From positions 7,998,001 through 8,062,000 of the forward strand of contig NC_079882.1 in NCBI RefSeq assembly GCF_029227915.1: a stretch of DNA of 64,000 bases, read 5' to 3'. The notes under the pieces were generated by a model that saw nothing but the letters and a program-made list of their open reading frames with translations, made no database searches and had not been told where the DNA came from. The position numbers were made by a program, and so were the translations under genes. Each line of letters begins with the position of its first letter. Position 1 is the stretch's first letter. This document shows positions 28,849 through 40,789 of the stretch, piece by piece. This DNA is from Hydractinia symbiolongicarpus. Taxonomy: Eukaryota > Cnidaria > Hydrozoa > Anthoathecata > Hydractiniidae.

Positions 28849-29299
28849 CTTGAATACATATATACTTTCCTACAATATAATATTTTAAATTATTGTTAAT
28901 AAAAATTGCCTTGATGTATAAAATATCTTTAATGACGACAGTAATGAACCTATGAAATGTATATTAGTAAAATCTACTAGCCTAGTAGATGTTTCAGGGT
29001 TCAAATTAGCGCTTCGCACTTTGCGAAATGCGAAGTGATTTTAAAAAGTGGGGCAAAAATGCAATGCAGCGACCCAGCATTTTCTTACATTTATGCGAAG
29101 CATTAAATCAAACCATGAATTAGTATCGAGAAATTTAAGAAACAACTTTGATTTATAGTTGTATGCTTTGTATGCTCCTCAATTATCTTTCACCGAGGTT
29201 ACAATTTTAAATGCACTTGTTGCTCCCCTTTTCCCCTTACCCAAAGTCTGTGCGCAAGAATGGTGCATTGAGTTTGTAACAACCTAAGATTGTTTTAGT

Positions 29300-29563
29300 T
29301 AAAGATACGACACTTAAACTATTTACAAACCCTAAGTTAGAACGTGTTTTTAGCCGCATGGACAGAATCAAAACGGATTCCTGGAATAGATTAGCGCAGG
29401 AATGGCTCTAAAAGCAACTGCTATTTGGCGTGGAAAGTGTTATATTAACACTTATATTAACACTTTTCACGCCAACTTTAATCAGATCAGATCAGGATCT
29501 TGTATTCAAATTTGGAACACAGAAAAAGTTTCAAGATTAAATGGTGCTAAACGCCGTAAATAA
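29300..29563 (+). pseudogene. hAT-type transposase C-terminal fragment
   Basis: LERVFSRMDRIKTDSWNRLA and, after a break, CIQIWNTEKVSRLNGAKRRK followed by TAA match the dimerisation end of hAT-derived proteins (ZNF862-like). A hairpin insertion (29425-29475) and a stop separate the halves. The upstream catalytic part is gone. Confidence 0.55.
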
Positions 29564-31487
29564 CCCTCCAAGAAAAGAAGTGTTACAGACGGAGCAAGCA
29601 ATAACACAGTGATGGACTTTGCTGCTGTCACTTCTTCTGACCTGGAAATTGAAAAAGATGATAATAGTGAAAGTTTATAATTTTTTTTTAAGTTGGAAGT
29701 TTTCTATAATAAAAAGGAAATTATTTGATTTGGTTCACTTTCCCCAAAATTTAGTTCCTCACAACTTATTGCCACTTCTCTTATTAATATATTTTTCTTT
29801 GAAACAGAGGAGCTGGGAAAGAAGTTATTCGTAACTTGTCCACCGTAGAAAAGTGAACATACTCGATAAGAACTTAAAACAAATATAAAATGCCCAGACA
29901 TCGTGATCGTGAGCAATATGTGTGTGCTGATTGCAGGTACGCTGGTGAGAAGAAAAATGGATAATAAACTATAAAATCATACAAATATGTCACACCATTA
30001 GTGTTTAAATATGCTGGAAAGGCATTTTCCACCAATCTAAACTCCTGGAATTGCAAATTTTCCCTCGTGCTGCCACCATGGGACCGCACTTGGCAGACAC
30101 TGAACTAGTACAAATATAACGTGCGAATCATATATCATAATTCGAACCCTGTACTTGTTGCCAAAGGGAGTAGAATGTTTGACTTACTTTACTAGGTTTT
30201 TGCTTGAAACCAGAAAGGGTGAGAGTTTAGTTTGAGAAACAACTCAAAACGAGAAACCATTGCCTATTTGGAAAATGGGTAATGGTTTCTCAAAAAAGAA
30301 ATTGTGAGTAAAACATAATGCCTGCAAGAGCACTAGAAATAATGCTGGATTTGTTTAAAAATCAAAAAAGCAATATATATATATACAGTATCCTTGCAGA
30401 CAAGAAAGTGTGATGATACTGGTTAAACCAATCACATGCTCAATTTTCATTTTTTGTTCTATCTTCAAATCTTTAATATGTTTTAGACTGGTTAATCTTA
30501 GCCATTTAGTTACATTTTAATGTGCTTGTAAGTTTTGTTTAATTAAGATTTCTACTGTGAAGGTTTGACTGTAAAAAGGAGGTGGAGGGAAATAATAATA
30601 GCTAGGTAGCTATCCAAGCTTGTTTTATTTATTTTTTTTAAATTATTGCATCATCCTATCAAGAAACAAATTAAATGTTTCATATTTTTTCATGAAACGA
30701 TTTTATAACAGACTGAGAAAAATAAAATAGAAACGATTTGGAAAAGGTTCTGAAATGATTTGATATGATTGTCAAAGTATTATTTGTGATCAATGTACAG
30801 GTGTTACTGACACAACATTAAAACCGATTTTAAAATGATGTTGAACCAATTAAAAACCAATTAAACTTTCGAACACAAACAACGTTTTTGCAAAAGTGAG
30901 CGTATTTCATATAAAATGACAAGAAGCTTATAAGGAACGTGTCCTTATAAGCTTTTTACCTTACTGTATTTTGTTCATAATTTCAAAAATACGACACTAT
31001 AAAAATTATATAATGTCGTAACATTCCCTCTAACTTAAAAAACCTGCCTCCTTAAAGTTTATAATCACTGTATTTTGTTGTAAAATGACAAAAAAAGAAA
31101 TTCTTTCTATAATGACGAGAAAACAACCCTAGGAAGCTTAAATATCATCGTAATTTTTTTATAATGACGAAAAAACGACCTTACAAACAAAAAATCATCC
31201 TATTTTTGTTATAAAAGGTAAGCAACTGAAACTACTCCTTTAATCACACACAGTTGTTGTAAAATATTTTTTTCCACAAGAATGTGCTTTTTATGCATGA
31301 ATATGCTGTGTGAAATAATCACAGATAAACATAACAAAAAGTTTTATAATGAAACGATTTTAAACAAATCAGAAATTAATGAAACAATTTCTATGTGATT
31401 TGAAATTATTTCATTACAAAATGCACTTTTAAAAACGTTTCAAATTCTTATGGTAAGTCATGGTAATTAAAAAATGAAATAATCTAG
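29564..31487. other. AT-rich intergenic region
   Basis: Holds a short perfect palindrome-like hairpin at about 30925-30955 (AAGCTTATAAGGA / TCCTTATAAGCTT) and loosely repeated ATAATGACGA motifs near 31100-31180. No gene seen. Confidence 0.4.
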
Positions 31488-31492
31488 GAGAT

Positions 31493-31665
31493 TGTGATGC
31501 CCGTTCAGTCTGCTCGGCAATCATATCTCCGTCCATATCCACTTTGCTCTGACTCTTTTGTAAGCCTAAGAGTTACAGCTGGAAATATACAATAAGGCGG
31601 AGACCATAGCATAAAACTGTGTTGTTTACTGATAAATACCGTATACGTTCTTTACAGACATTACA
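31493..31665 (+). repeat. 5' LTR of Ty3/Gypsy element
   Basis: Begins TGTGATG and ends ACATTACA (TG...CA). It is preceded by GAGAT, which recurs right after the 3' LTR at 37554-37558 as a 5-bp target duplication. A tRNA-primer-like TGGCGCTGC starts two bases after its end. It holds about 107 bp that the 3' LTR lacks. Confidence 0.85.
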
Positions 31666-31776
31666 CTGGCGCTGCAAGTGAAAACAACTTAGAGTTTTAC
31701 ATTCTAATAACTCTTGAGACATTTTACACCGTATTTACTGCTTCATTAATTCGAACTATACTTTCATTCTACTGAT

Positions 31777-32565
31777 ATGGCGAAATTTGTTTATATCAAA
31801 TGTCTGTCCACTTTTGATACCCATGGAGACCCAACCAGCCTAGGCACTCGCTGGAAGAAATGGCGACAAGGTTTTGATTTATATATAATAGCTGCTAGCA
31901 TTACAGACAATAACCAGATGAAGGCACTACTTCTTCACTGTGGGGGAGAGGATCTCAGGGAGTTATTTGACACCCTTCCTGAAACAGACTTACCTGAGGA
32001 AACAAATGTATACAAAATTGCATGCACAAAATTGGACACTTATTTTCTCCCTCGAAAGAATAAACAATATGAACGTCATGTTTTTCGTACGTATCCAAAA
32101 AGACACAAATGAATCAATTGCGCAATATGTTACACATTTGCGATCCCTAGCAAAAATGTGTGAATTTCATGACACAGACGATGAAATTGTTGACCAAGTA
32201 ATTGAAAAATGCAATCCCCATAAACTTCGAAAACGACTATTGAAAGAATACGACCTTACACTTGCGAAGTTGTGTGAAATTGGTGCAATCATTGAAGCTG
32301 CAGATCACCAAGCAGAGCAGTATAAAAACACACAACCTACTGACACTGTTGTTAACGATGAATCTGACAATGATGAGGTCAACAGAATTTCAAATCACAC
32401 TTTCCAAAAAGTTCTATTTCAAGACAAACAGAGAAGAATCAAACATGTTACAGGTGTGGTAGCAAGAATCACTTTGCTAATACTTGTGAGGTAACAAAAG
32501 GAAAATCTTGTCATGCGTGTGGAAAACCTGGTCAGTTCAGTAATGTTTGCAAATCGAGCCAGTGA
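31777..32565 (+). pseudogene. gag: Gypsy gag remnant with two zinc knuckles
   Basis: The capsid-like region starts at the ATG at 31777 (MAKFVYIKCLSTFD) and continues after a frameshift near 32085 (DTNESIAQYVTHLRSLAKMC), then shifts again before the nucleocapsid at about 32446-32565. The first knuckle, CYRCGSKNHFANTC, is a correct CCHC; the second, CHACGKPGQFSNVC, has Gln where His is needed. Frame changes make it non-coding as a whole. Confidence 0.75.
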
Positions 32566-32589
32566 CAAGATAAAGTCAGATATGTAATT

Positions 32590-34244
32590 GCTGACTGCTC
32601 TTCTTCTGATGACGACTTTGTTTTTGCACTCACCAATACTACACAATCCAACAACCCATACCCAATCCAATTCAATGGTCATGTCATTAATGTCCTCATT
32701 GACAGTGGCAGCAATATCAATTTTATCAGTGCAGATATCTTAAAAAGCCTCAAACAACCACTTCAAGTGAGGCCTTACAACAGAAACGTCTATCCCTACA
32801 AATCTAAGGTACCAATTGCTGTTATCGGCTATGTGTGGGCAACTGTTGAGTCCAATAACCACAACACTTCTGCAAAATTTGTTGTCGTACCAAGCTCTGA
32901 CATCAATATTTTAGGTTATGATACCACTTGTGCTTTGGATCTACTACAAGTTGGCCCAAATACTGATGTGGTGAACCAAATCGAAATAACCAATCCCAGA
33001 TTACATCAAATGCTGAGTGAAAATACTGATCGCTTTGAATGTTTGGGAAAGCTGAAAGATGTGGAACTACACATCCTGACTGATCCTACTGTATCACCTT
33101 TTGTTCAAAAAGCACATTGGTTATCAATACTGATGCAGAAACAGGTTGATGATGAGCTTCATAAAATACTTGATCATCATGTGATTGAACCTGTTGAATC
33201 ACCACCGACATGGGTCAACCCACTTGTCATTGTCCCTAAGAAAGATTCCTCATCTACCAGCATATGCGTGCTGCAAATGCTGCTATTATTAGAGAACCAT
33301 ATCAAATACCTACTTTGAAGGAGTTGCTACATGAGCTAAATGGTTGTACCGTGTTTACGAAGTTGGATCTTAACAAAGGTTACCACCAAATCGCTCAAGA
33401 TACAGAAAGTCGAGATTTAACTGCTTTCGCTACGCACCATGGTATTTTCAGATATACAAGGCTCATTTTTGGTATGTCATCTGCTGCTGAGCTCTATCAA
33501 AGAGAAATAGAGCATGCCCTCATTGGAATTCCTGGAGTGCGCAACATATCTGATGATATTATAATTGGAGGACACAATAGTGAAGAACTGCTTGACCGCA
33601 TGAAAAAAGTCTTTCAACGCCTATGTGAGAAACACCTTACAATTAACAGTAGAAATGTGAATTCTTAAAAAGTGAACTCATCTACATGGGTCATAAAATG
33701 TTCACCGAAGGTGTTGCACCTGATAGAAGAAAGATTCAATAAATAGTAGACTTAAAACCACCATTAAATGTCAAAGAAATGCGCTCATTCTTAGGCATGG
33801 TAACTTACTGTTCAAAATTCCTGCCTAACTTTGCAACTGTCACTTATCCGTTACGTCTACTACTACTCATGGAATTGGTCCATTGAGCATCAGACTGCAT
33901 TTGACAATTTGAAGTCACTGCTCTTGTCCAGTGATACATTGGCATATTTCAACCCAAATGCATACACAGAAGTAGTTAGTGATGCTTCTCCAGTTGGTCT
34001 TGGAGCTGTCATTACACAACGTCAACCTGATGGAACTCTAAGACCAATAAGTCACGCTAGTCGATCACTATCTTCTGTTGAAACACGATACAGCCAAATT
34101 GAACGAGAAAGCCTTGCTATTTTATTTGCCATAGAACGCTTACTTAACCAGCTTACTATTTTCAATGATGTCCTAATGATCAATAAAAAGATTATCATAC
34201 CGCCTTCACTCCAACAAGAAATTCTACAAGTAGCCCTCAAATAG
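32590..34244 (+). pseudogene. pol: Gypsy pol remnant: protease, reverse transcriptase, RNase H
   Basis: The protease has the active-site run VLIDSGSNINFIS. The reverse transcriptase is split by a frameshift near 33265; it retains FTKLDLNKGYHQI and an active-site region reading NISDDIIIGG. A stop near 33740 precedes RNase H, which keeps VVSDASPVGLGAV and ETRYSQIERESLAILFA. The end of RNase H and the start of the integrase zinc finger are missing: the frame passes from the RNase H segment directly into IIIPPSLQQEILQVA, and the LINE follows. Confidence 0.8.
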
Positions 34245-36182
34245 ATTTGGGATAAATGCTGTCATCTCATATTACAAATCGCTAAACATTGGAAACAAGA
34301 TATTCAATTTTCAGCAAGTCTTAGAAGAAGATGTGCTGAATTTGCTGAATGATACTAGTACAACAAAAGCACCAGGACTTGATACTATATCTGGAATTTT
34401 CTTGAAGGATGGTGCTGATGTTCTCTGCAGACCAATAACTCAATTATGTAATCTTTCTATCTCACTGTCATCTTTCCCTAGTGAATGTAAGATAGCTAAA
34501 CTTAAGCCACTATATAAGAAGGGATCAAGAACTGATCCAAAGAATTACCGCCCTATATCTTTGCTTCCTCTTTTTTCTAAAATTATTGAAAGAGTGGTCC
34601 ATAACCAAACACATGCTTTCTTAGACGAAAACAATATATTATTTAAATTTCAGTCTGGCTTTAGAAGCTGTCATTCAACAGATTTTTGTCTATCATATAT
34701 ACATGACAAAATTTCAAAAGGTTTTGATGCAGGCTTGCTGTCTGGTATGATCCTCATTGACCTACAAAAAGCTTTCGATACCATCAACCACTCCATACTT
34801 TTGGAAAAATTAGGAACTCTTGGATTTTCAAATGAAGTAATTCTTTGGTTCAGGTCTTACCTTGCAAACAAAACATTTTGTGTGTCAATAGATAACTTAT
34901 CATCTAATCCAGGTAAACTGGAATGTGGTGTTCCCCAAGGTTCTATCTTGGGTTCTTACTTTATGTAAACGATATGCCACAAGCTTTAGTACAATGTGAT
35001 CTTTTTCTCTACGCAGATGATTCATGTCTCTTATTTCAACACAAAGACATAACTGAGATGGAAAATGCTCTTAATACAGACTTCAGTAATTTATGTGATT
35101 GGTTTGTGGACAACAAACTCAGCATACACTTTGGTGAAGATAAAACTAAGTCTATTCTTTTTGCCTCCAGGGGAAAAATTAAGAAAGCAGAAAAACTTAA
35201 TATTTCCTACAATGGAGTAGAAATCAAGCTGCATACGAAAGTTGAATATCTTGGTTGCATCTTTGACCAATCACTGTCTGGTGAGTCAATGGCCTTACAT
35301 GTGATTAACAAAATTAATGGCAAAATTAAATTTCTTTATCATCAAAGCTCATTTTTGAACAAGGATCTGCGACGACTTCTTTGTAACTCTTTAATTCAAC
35401 CACATTTCGACTATGCCAGTACTGTGTGGTATCCAAACCTGACAAAAGTTTTGAAAAAGAAGCTCCAGGTTGCTCAAAACAAATGTGTTCGCTTCTGTTT
35501 ACAACAAAGTAGCAGATCACATGTAGGTGCTACGGATTTTAAGGAAATAAATTGGCTACCAGTTGGCGAAAGGTTTAAAGTATGCGTAAACAATCATGCA
35601 TATAAATTTTTTCAGAAAAAATGTCCTCTGTACATGTCTGATGTATTTATTCCATCAAGTCATAGAAGAGCTTCGACTCGTTCATCATTCCAGAGGCTTG
35701 AACAATCTTGTGTAAAAACATCCCAAGGTCAACAGTGTCTTTTCTACCTTGGACCCTCCTTATGGAATACTCTTCCTGAGGGTCTTAAAAAATCTAGTAC
35801 TACAAACAGTTTTAAACACAACCTAAAAAAGCACTATTTTGATGTTATAACGAGAAGGGACTCAGAGGATTTTGTGAATTAAATTCATATGATCTTTTGA
35901 TAATCCTTTCGTTTTCGTTTTGCTTATCTTTTTTTCTATAAGGGTAGAAATGGACCACAATGGAAATCTCGCCTTGGCTTGTTTTGTGTTATCCAGCCAT
36001 CAAACATATCAACACTCAGGAAAATTGCATTTAATTTTTTTTATATTTTTTATGATACATTTTAATATTATATATAGTTTATTATTTTATTTATTTGTTT
36101 TCAATTTCTTTTTCTCTGTAAATATTTTTAACGATTTTATAATGATGGCAAATATAACTTACTTACTTACTTACTTACTTAC
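34245..36182 (+). mobile_element. 5'-truncated non-LTR retrotransposon (CR1/Jockey-like LINE)
   Basis: It lacks the endonuclease and begins upstream of the reverse transcriptase. Recognisable blocks are KAPGLDTISGIFLK, NYRPISLLPLFSKIIE, LIDLQKAFDTINH and GVPQGSILG, then, after a frameshift near 34950, the catalytic FLYADDSCL. The thumb and C-terminal part end with WNTLPEGLKKSS and a stop at about 35882. A 3' UTR follows, ending in a (CTTA)n tail at about 36157-36181. One frameshift in an otherwise long frame suggests a moderately young insertion. It sits inside the Gypsy pol gene, so it arrived later. Clade assignment is from motif style only. Confidence 0.85.
36157..36181 (+). repeat. (CTTA)n tail of LINE
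   Basis: Five to six CTTA units directly after the LINE 3' UTR, the usual short tandem end of this LINE type. Confidence 0.7.
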
Positions 36183-37340
36183 GAAACAATGTTTTCGCAG
36201 TAAAGTCTGGTGGCCAAGTATAAATGTAGCTGTTGAAGAATTTGTCAGTTCCTGCCATGGTTGTCAAGTCACGGCTGACCCCGAAAGAAAAACACCTGTC
36301 ATAATGACAGAAATTCCCGATGCTGCATGGCTTCTCATTGGATGTGACTTGTGTGGTCCTTTTCCAACAGGTGAGAATTTATTGGTATGTGTTGACTGCT
36401 ACAAGAGATATCCCGAAGTTGAGATAATTCACAAAACTAATGCAACCAACATAACACAGAAGCTCCGTAAATTATTCTGTCGTTATGGTGCTCCTAAAAC
36501 CATAATCACCGATAATGGTCCACAATTTCAAAAAAACCAAGTTTTAAATCTCTTATGAAACAATTTGGAGTTAAGCACCGCAAAGTAATTCCATACCATC
36601 CCGAAGCAAAATGGTGAGGTTGAACGGTTTAACCACACCTTGAAGAAAACTATTCAAGCTGCAATTGCTGATGGCAAAAACTGGCGCACTGTGCTTGAAA
36701 ATTTTCTGTTAGCATATCGAACAACACCGCATGCTACTACTGGTATCGCACCTGCTGAATTGATGTTTGGACGCATGATCAAGGATAAACTTCCCAATTA
36801 TGACAATGGGACTCAAAAGAATTCTTTTAAAGATCGTCGACGAAAACAGAAAATTGCAACATATGCCAATCAACGAAATCATGCCAAAGCTCACCAACTT
36901 AAACATGGTGATACTGTACTTGTTGCTGATCAAACTCCACATCGCAATAAATTCACCCCACGTTGGAAATAAACACAGTACTCTGTTTCTGCAGTCAAAG
37001 GTAACGCAGTCTTCCTGCAATGTGGCAACAAACCTACAATAGTGCGTAATTCTGCTCATGTAAAACCTTAAGCATTAGATCTCACTCTCATCAGAAGGAA
37101 AGAGGTGTGATTACCGTGAGCACTGAGTCCAGTACTGATGATGACTTTATTTTACCAGCAACAACATGTTATAACAGAGAACAACAGCCAGGCACTGATA
37201 CAACAACAAAAGAGGAATCGGATGATCAAACCATACCATACCAAGAATCAGATTCTGAGGAAGATCTATTTATTCCGCATCCAAAGAACAAACGTATAAG
37301 AAAAACTCCTGCACATCTCACTGATTATGTGATGAACTAA
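36183..37340 (+). pseudogene. pol: Gypsy integrase remnant and acidic C-terminal tail
   Basis: Just after the LINE the frame resumes with CFRSKVWWPSINVAVEEFV and CHGCQVTADP, the second half of the integrase zinc finger. The catalytic residues follow in CDLCGPFPTGE and ITDNGPQF and, after frameshifts near 36540 and 36610, GEVERFNHTLKK. The LLAYRTTPHATTGIAPAELM block is typical of Gypsy. A stop at 36970 and a new frame lead to an acidic tail (37107-37340) ending RIRKTPAHLTDYVMN, the usual basic end of such polyproteins. Confidence 0.8.
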
Positions 37341-37487
37341 ACATTTACAAACTATATTTATCAAAAACATTCTGTTCAACAAGTTAGAACTTCTTCTTTT
37401 TTACCATAGTCATAAGAAAAAGTTTTCTTATTTTTCTTGTGGCTATATACTTTTATTTACTTAGTTTATTTAGTGGTAGGGGAGAGA

Positions 37488-37553
37488 TGTGATGTCTGTT
37501 CGTTCCGCTCAGCAATCATATCTCCGTCCATTACGTTCTTTACAGACATTACA
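37488..37553 (+). repeat. 3' LTR of Ty3/Gypsy element, internally deleted
   Basis: It has the same termini as the 5' LTR (TGTGATG...ACATTACA) and shares the CAATCATATCTCCGTCCA block, but only 66 bp remain: about 107 bp between CGTCCAT and ACGTTCTTT are absent. GAGAT follows at 37554. Confidence 0.85.
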
Positions 37554-37949
37554 GAGATGATCCTTATAAGTTACGTTTTTAGTCTTTTTGGAACTTAATA
37601 TAGGATAAATGGCTTTGCTTTTTACACTTCACATCTATCTGGCTATAGTGGATAGCCCACGGCTGTTTCGCTACGGTCAAACCGCGGACAAAATTAAGAT
37701 GGCTTCCACAATTTTTTTGTGCACTGTTCGTCTCGCAAACTATAAACTACTTAAATTTTAAGTTAAAGTCTTCTTTAGGCGCTAAAAAAGAGAAGAAAAA
37801 GTTGCCAAAGTGGTGCACGGCGATTTGATGTAGTGTGATCCCTTTTCTGTCTAATTAAATAATTATCTAAACTTCTAAGCAAAATAATTTCTCTTACCAC
37901 CAGGATATCGGAATAGTTTAAGAGAAATTGAATTTAATATCCCCAAAGA

Positions 37950-38340
37950 AAGGGGCTGTTCATATTGAGGAGGGCTGGCTCGGCTAGCCGGGGTGATTTT
38001 CACCTCGTGTTCATATGAAGTTTTTTACATCTCGTATAGCTACATATATTTCGAACTTTAAATAATTGATGAGAATTTTTTTAAATTTATTGTTAATTTC
38101 ATCTCGCAAAGGTGGGATGGCTCGCCTGCCATATGAACACATTTTTATTTTCTATGCGTTTCTTAAAAACAGTGAGATCCCGCCTGACCGAGATCTCTGT
38201 ACAAACAAGCGAGATCTCAGCTCGGTTATCATATGAACACATTTTTATTTTTTCATGTGTTTCTTAATAGCAACGAGATCGCGCTCAGCCAAGCCAGCCC
38301 GGTCAACCGAGCCAGCCCACCTCCATATGAACAGCCCCTT
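37950..38340. mobile_element. MITE with about 40-bp inverted repeats
   Basis: Ends AAGGGGCTGTTCATATTGAG... and ...CTCCATATGAACAGCCCCTT are complementary over about 40 bp and rich in GGCTGGCTCGG. The interior repeats a TATGAACACATTTTTATTTT unit twice (about 38142, 38231). Confidence 0.6.
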
Positions 38341-40132
38341 AGTTAACTATAGAGGCTAGCTACTGGAGGAATAAAAGGGTGTGGAACTCATATCCCGCAA
38401 ATCAATGTTGGACAAGTTTGAGGGAGTTAATTTAGTTCCTTTGTCATAAGAGGTAAGCTAGCTAAGCTAGCTGCGTCGTAGCTACCCAGCGTACATACAA
38501 TAGAATGCAAATCCAAAAAATCTTTCCCTTTTTTGAGGCTTGACAGGCTGCCGTTGTTCTGGCAAAAAGTTACTTTTTGTTCCGAGAAATCAAAGAAGAT
38601 ATATAATAGTGTCATTACTCCATGTAGACAGAAACAAATTTTATTAAATCGGCAGAAGGCAACCTCGTCCCCAGTGCCTTGTGGCCCCGAAAGCCAGCCT
38701 TTACGGACTTCATCAGCAGGAAAAGAGGCAAATTGTTTATATAAGGAAACTAGGGCTGAAAATATTTGCGACCATGGATTCCCCTTTTGAGAGAAGGAAA
38801 TATTTGCGACCATGAATTCCCTTTATTTAGGGCAGGTATAATTATATTTTTTTTAGATATTTGACAAAACCAATGCTACGAATTCATATTTATAAGCCAC
38901 AAAATTATTTCGCCCTCCTTTTTCTGAGTAGCCCGGCGCATTGTAATTTCAGCCACCCCATTTTTTCGACCAAAGTAGCGAGTTCATCGCCTCAATATTT
39001 TACGATGGCCACTTTTACATTCGACCATGCCTCGATCAATGTCGATTCATTCAAATGACTTACACGCATTATACTCGCCCGTATGATCAGAGGTCTGATC
39101 GGGGTGAAGCATTCTCTGTTGAGAATGAAATACGGATGTGCTATGATAAATATTCACCTATATGTATACACACCATCCGGATAAACTATCTGAGTTCATC
39201 ACTAACATATTGCCGCACGTAGTGTAGTGGGTTCGTCTGCGGCTCCCAGTTCTGGGGAACGCGGATCGAATCCCGCTCACTGCTTGGCAGTATGTTAGTG
39301 ATGAACAAAGTAGTTCTTCTTCAATACAATAACACAAATTTGAAATTACGCGAAAATTTATTTTAAAACATGACATTGACAAGAACACAAATTCTGAGTT
39401 TGCTTTTATAAAAAAGAAGGCGCAGGTGGAACTATAATGGGCAATGCATAAGAAAAATCAACGTCACTCAATTTGACCACGTTTGTTTAAGTGGAAACCT
39501 GCTATACGGGACGTCGATACAACAACCTCGTTTGATGTTCTTATGACACGACGCAGATGTTACAAATTCTTTATGGAAACGTGTTTAAAATGACTTTCGA
39601 GACAAATAAATGACAAAAATTTAGAATTGTTTATTAAAACCAGTCCATGAGAAAAAAAAATAAACTTCTGGCTTTCTCTTAGGCGTCGGAGGGGCCGCTG
39701 TTAAATCAAAAAGGAAAAGTGATATGAGAACGAGGATGCCAATCAGCGCGCAAGAAGCATCATCACAGGCAACTTGTCTCATTATTGATTCTTTCCGCTA
39801 CTGGTAAGGGACATAATTGATACAACGTTCTATATCCTCTAAGAAAACGTCCTGTGTCTTTGCGTCCTATTAAATAACCATCTCCAAATTTATTGTCACT
39901 GGTTAACTTTCTCGTCCCAGTTTACGGGGTTTACGCTTGATTTGATGCAGAAGATTAAAGGACATTTGTTTGCATTTTACCAAACTTATACCCGATGTAT
40001 CTTTGAGCCTCTTCTGACATCCAGGACGGCGCTCGTTGGCCAGTTATCATTGGGAAGAGACAACAGGCGCTGGGAACGAGGTTAACGTATTACTTGTTGT
40101 CTATTTTTACGACATAAGAGAGTGATCAACGC
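38341..40132. other. Intergenic region with tRNA-like foldback
   Basis: Contains one-ended CCTCGT-type repeats near 38660 and 40070 and the tRNA-like foldback at 39194-39306. No gene. Confidence 0.4.
39194..39306 (+). repeat. tRNA-like sequence enclosed by 21-bp inverted repeats
   Basis: GTTCATCACTAACATATTGC and its complement at 39286-39306 (20 of 21 bases pair) enclose about 70 bases with an A-box-like GTAGTGTAGTGGG and a B-box-like GGATCGAATCC. It could be a pol III unit inside a small foldback element. Not a credible tRNA gene. Confidence 0.5.
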
Positions 40133-40357
40133 AATATGAAACACTCGTTACGCAGTAAGCAATGACAACTCTTTCTTCGTCTTTTGTCATCGTTTGATAA
40201 AGTTTGTATGATATTGTAACGAAAATTAACATCATCGAATATTCTAGGCGGATGACTGCCTTCTTTAGTAAGCATGAACATTAATGCAATAATATCTTGT
40301 GTCAGTTCGTTTCCGTAAATGCAAAGCTTTATTTCTAGCAATGCGTGCCAGAGGGTC
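40133..40357 (-). CDS. Possible 3' terminal exon of an unknown gene
   Basis: After a good acceptor (AATTTCCAG) the minus strand stays open for about 74 codons to a TGA. It encodes a mostly helical sequence (LWHALLEIKLCIYG, then ELTQDIIALMFML) with a basic tail (DDKRRRK) and a few cysteines. The spacing of hydrophobic residues faintly recalls a death-effector fold, but I would not name it that. No upstream exon was found between here and the CISD start about 430 bases away on the other strand, so it may be chance. Confidence 0.2.
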
Positions 40358-40789
40358 CTGGAAATTATGAGAGTGTCTACCAAGCTAGCTACTACCAAAC
40401 AAACTATTGAAAAGTAAAAACACCTTATATTCACAATATATTTTTACCTAAAGTTCATGATTCACTTAAATAATACACGCAATTATTTGGAAACTTATTA
40501 CTAAGAACATTAGATTTTTTCTTGGCTGAAAGCTATTTTTTGACATTTATTCCATCCAAAACTCGAGTTTTAGATGGGATGAATGTTAATTTGTAATTTA
40601 ATAATTTGTTATCTAAAAAGGGGGAGTGTATTTTGGCTGATAGTAGAAGTATGGAAACGATGTTGACATCTTACCGGCGTCATACACCGCGTTATTGCCA
40701 CATTCAACAAGGCTGCACTGCAGGAGAACCATTTTTCTTTGTTTGTTATTGTTGATACTTTTATAGAAACTTCGTACACCCTTAAAATC

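Larger units (their letters stand above)
31493..37553 (+). mobile_element. Ty3/Gypsy LTR retrotransposon, decayed, with nested LINE
   Basis: A complete but dead insertion: 5' LTR 31493-31665, gag 31777-32565, protease, reverse transcriptase and RNase H 32590-34244, a LINE insertion about 34245-36182, integrase and C-terminal tail 36183-37340, a purine tract (GGGGAGAGA) abutting the 3' LTR at 37488-37553, and GAGAT target duplications on both sides (31488-31492, 37554-37558). Gene order protease-RT-RH-IN identifies Ty3/Gypsy. Frameshifts and stops interrupt every gene, so it cannot be autonomous. Confidence 0.88.
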
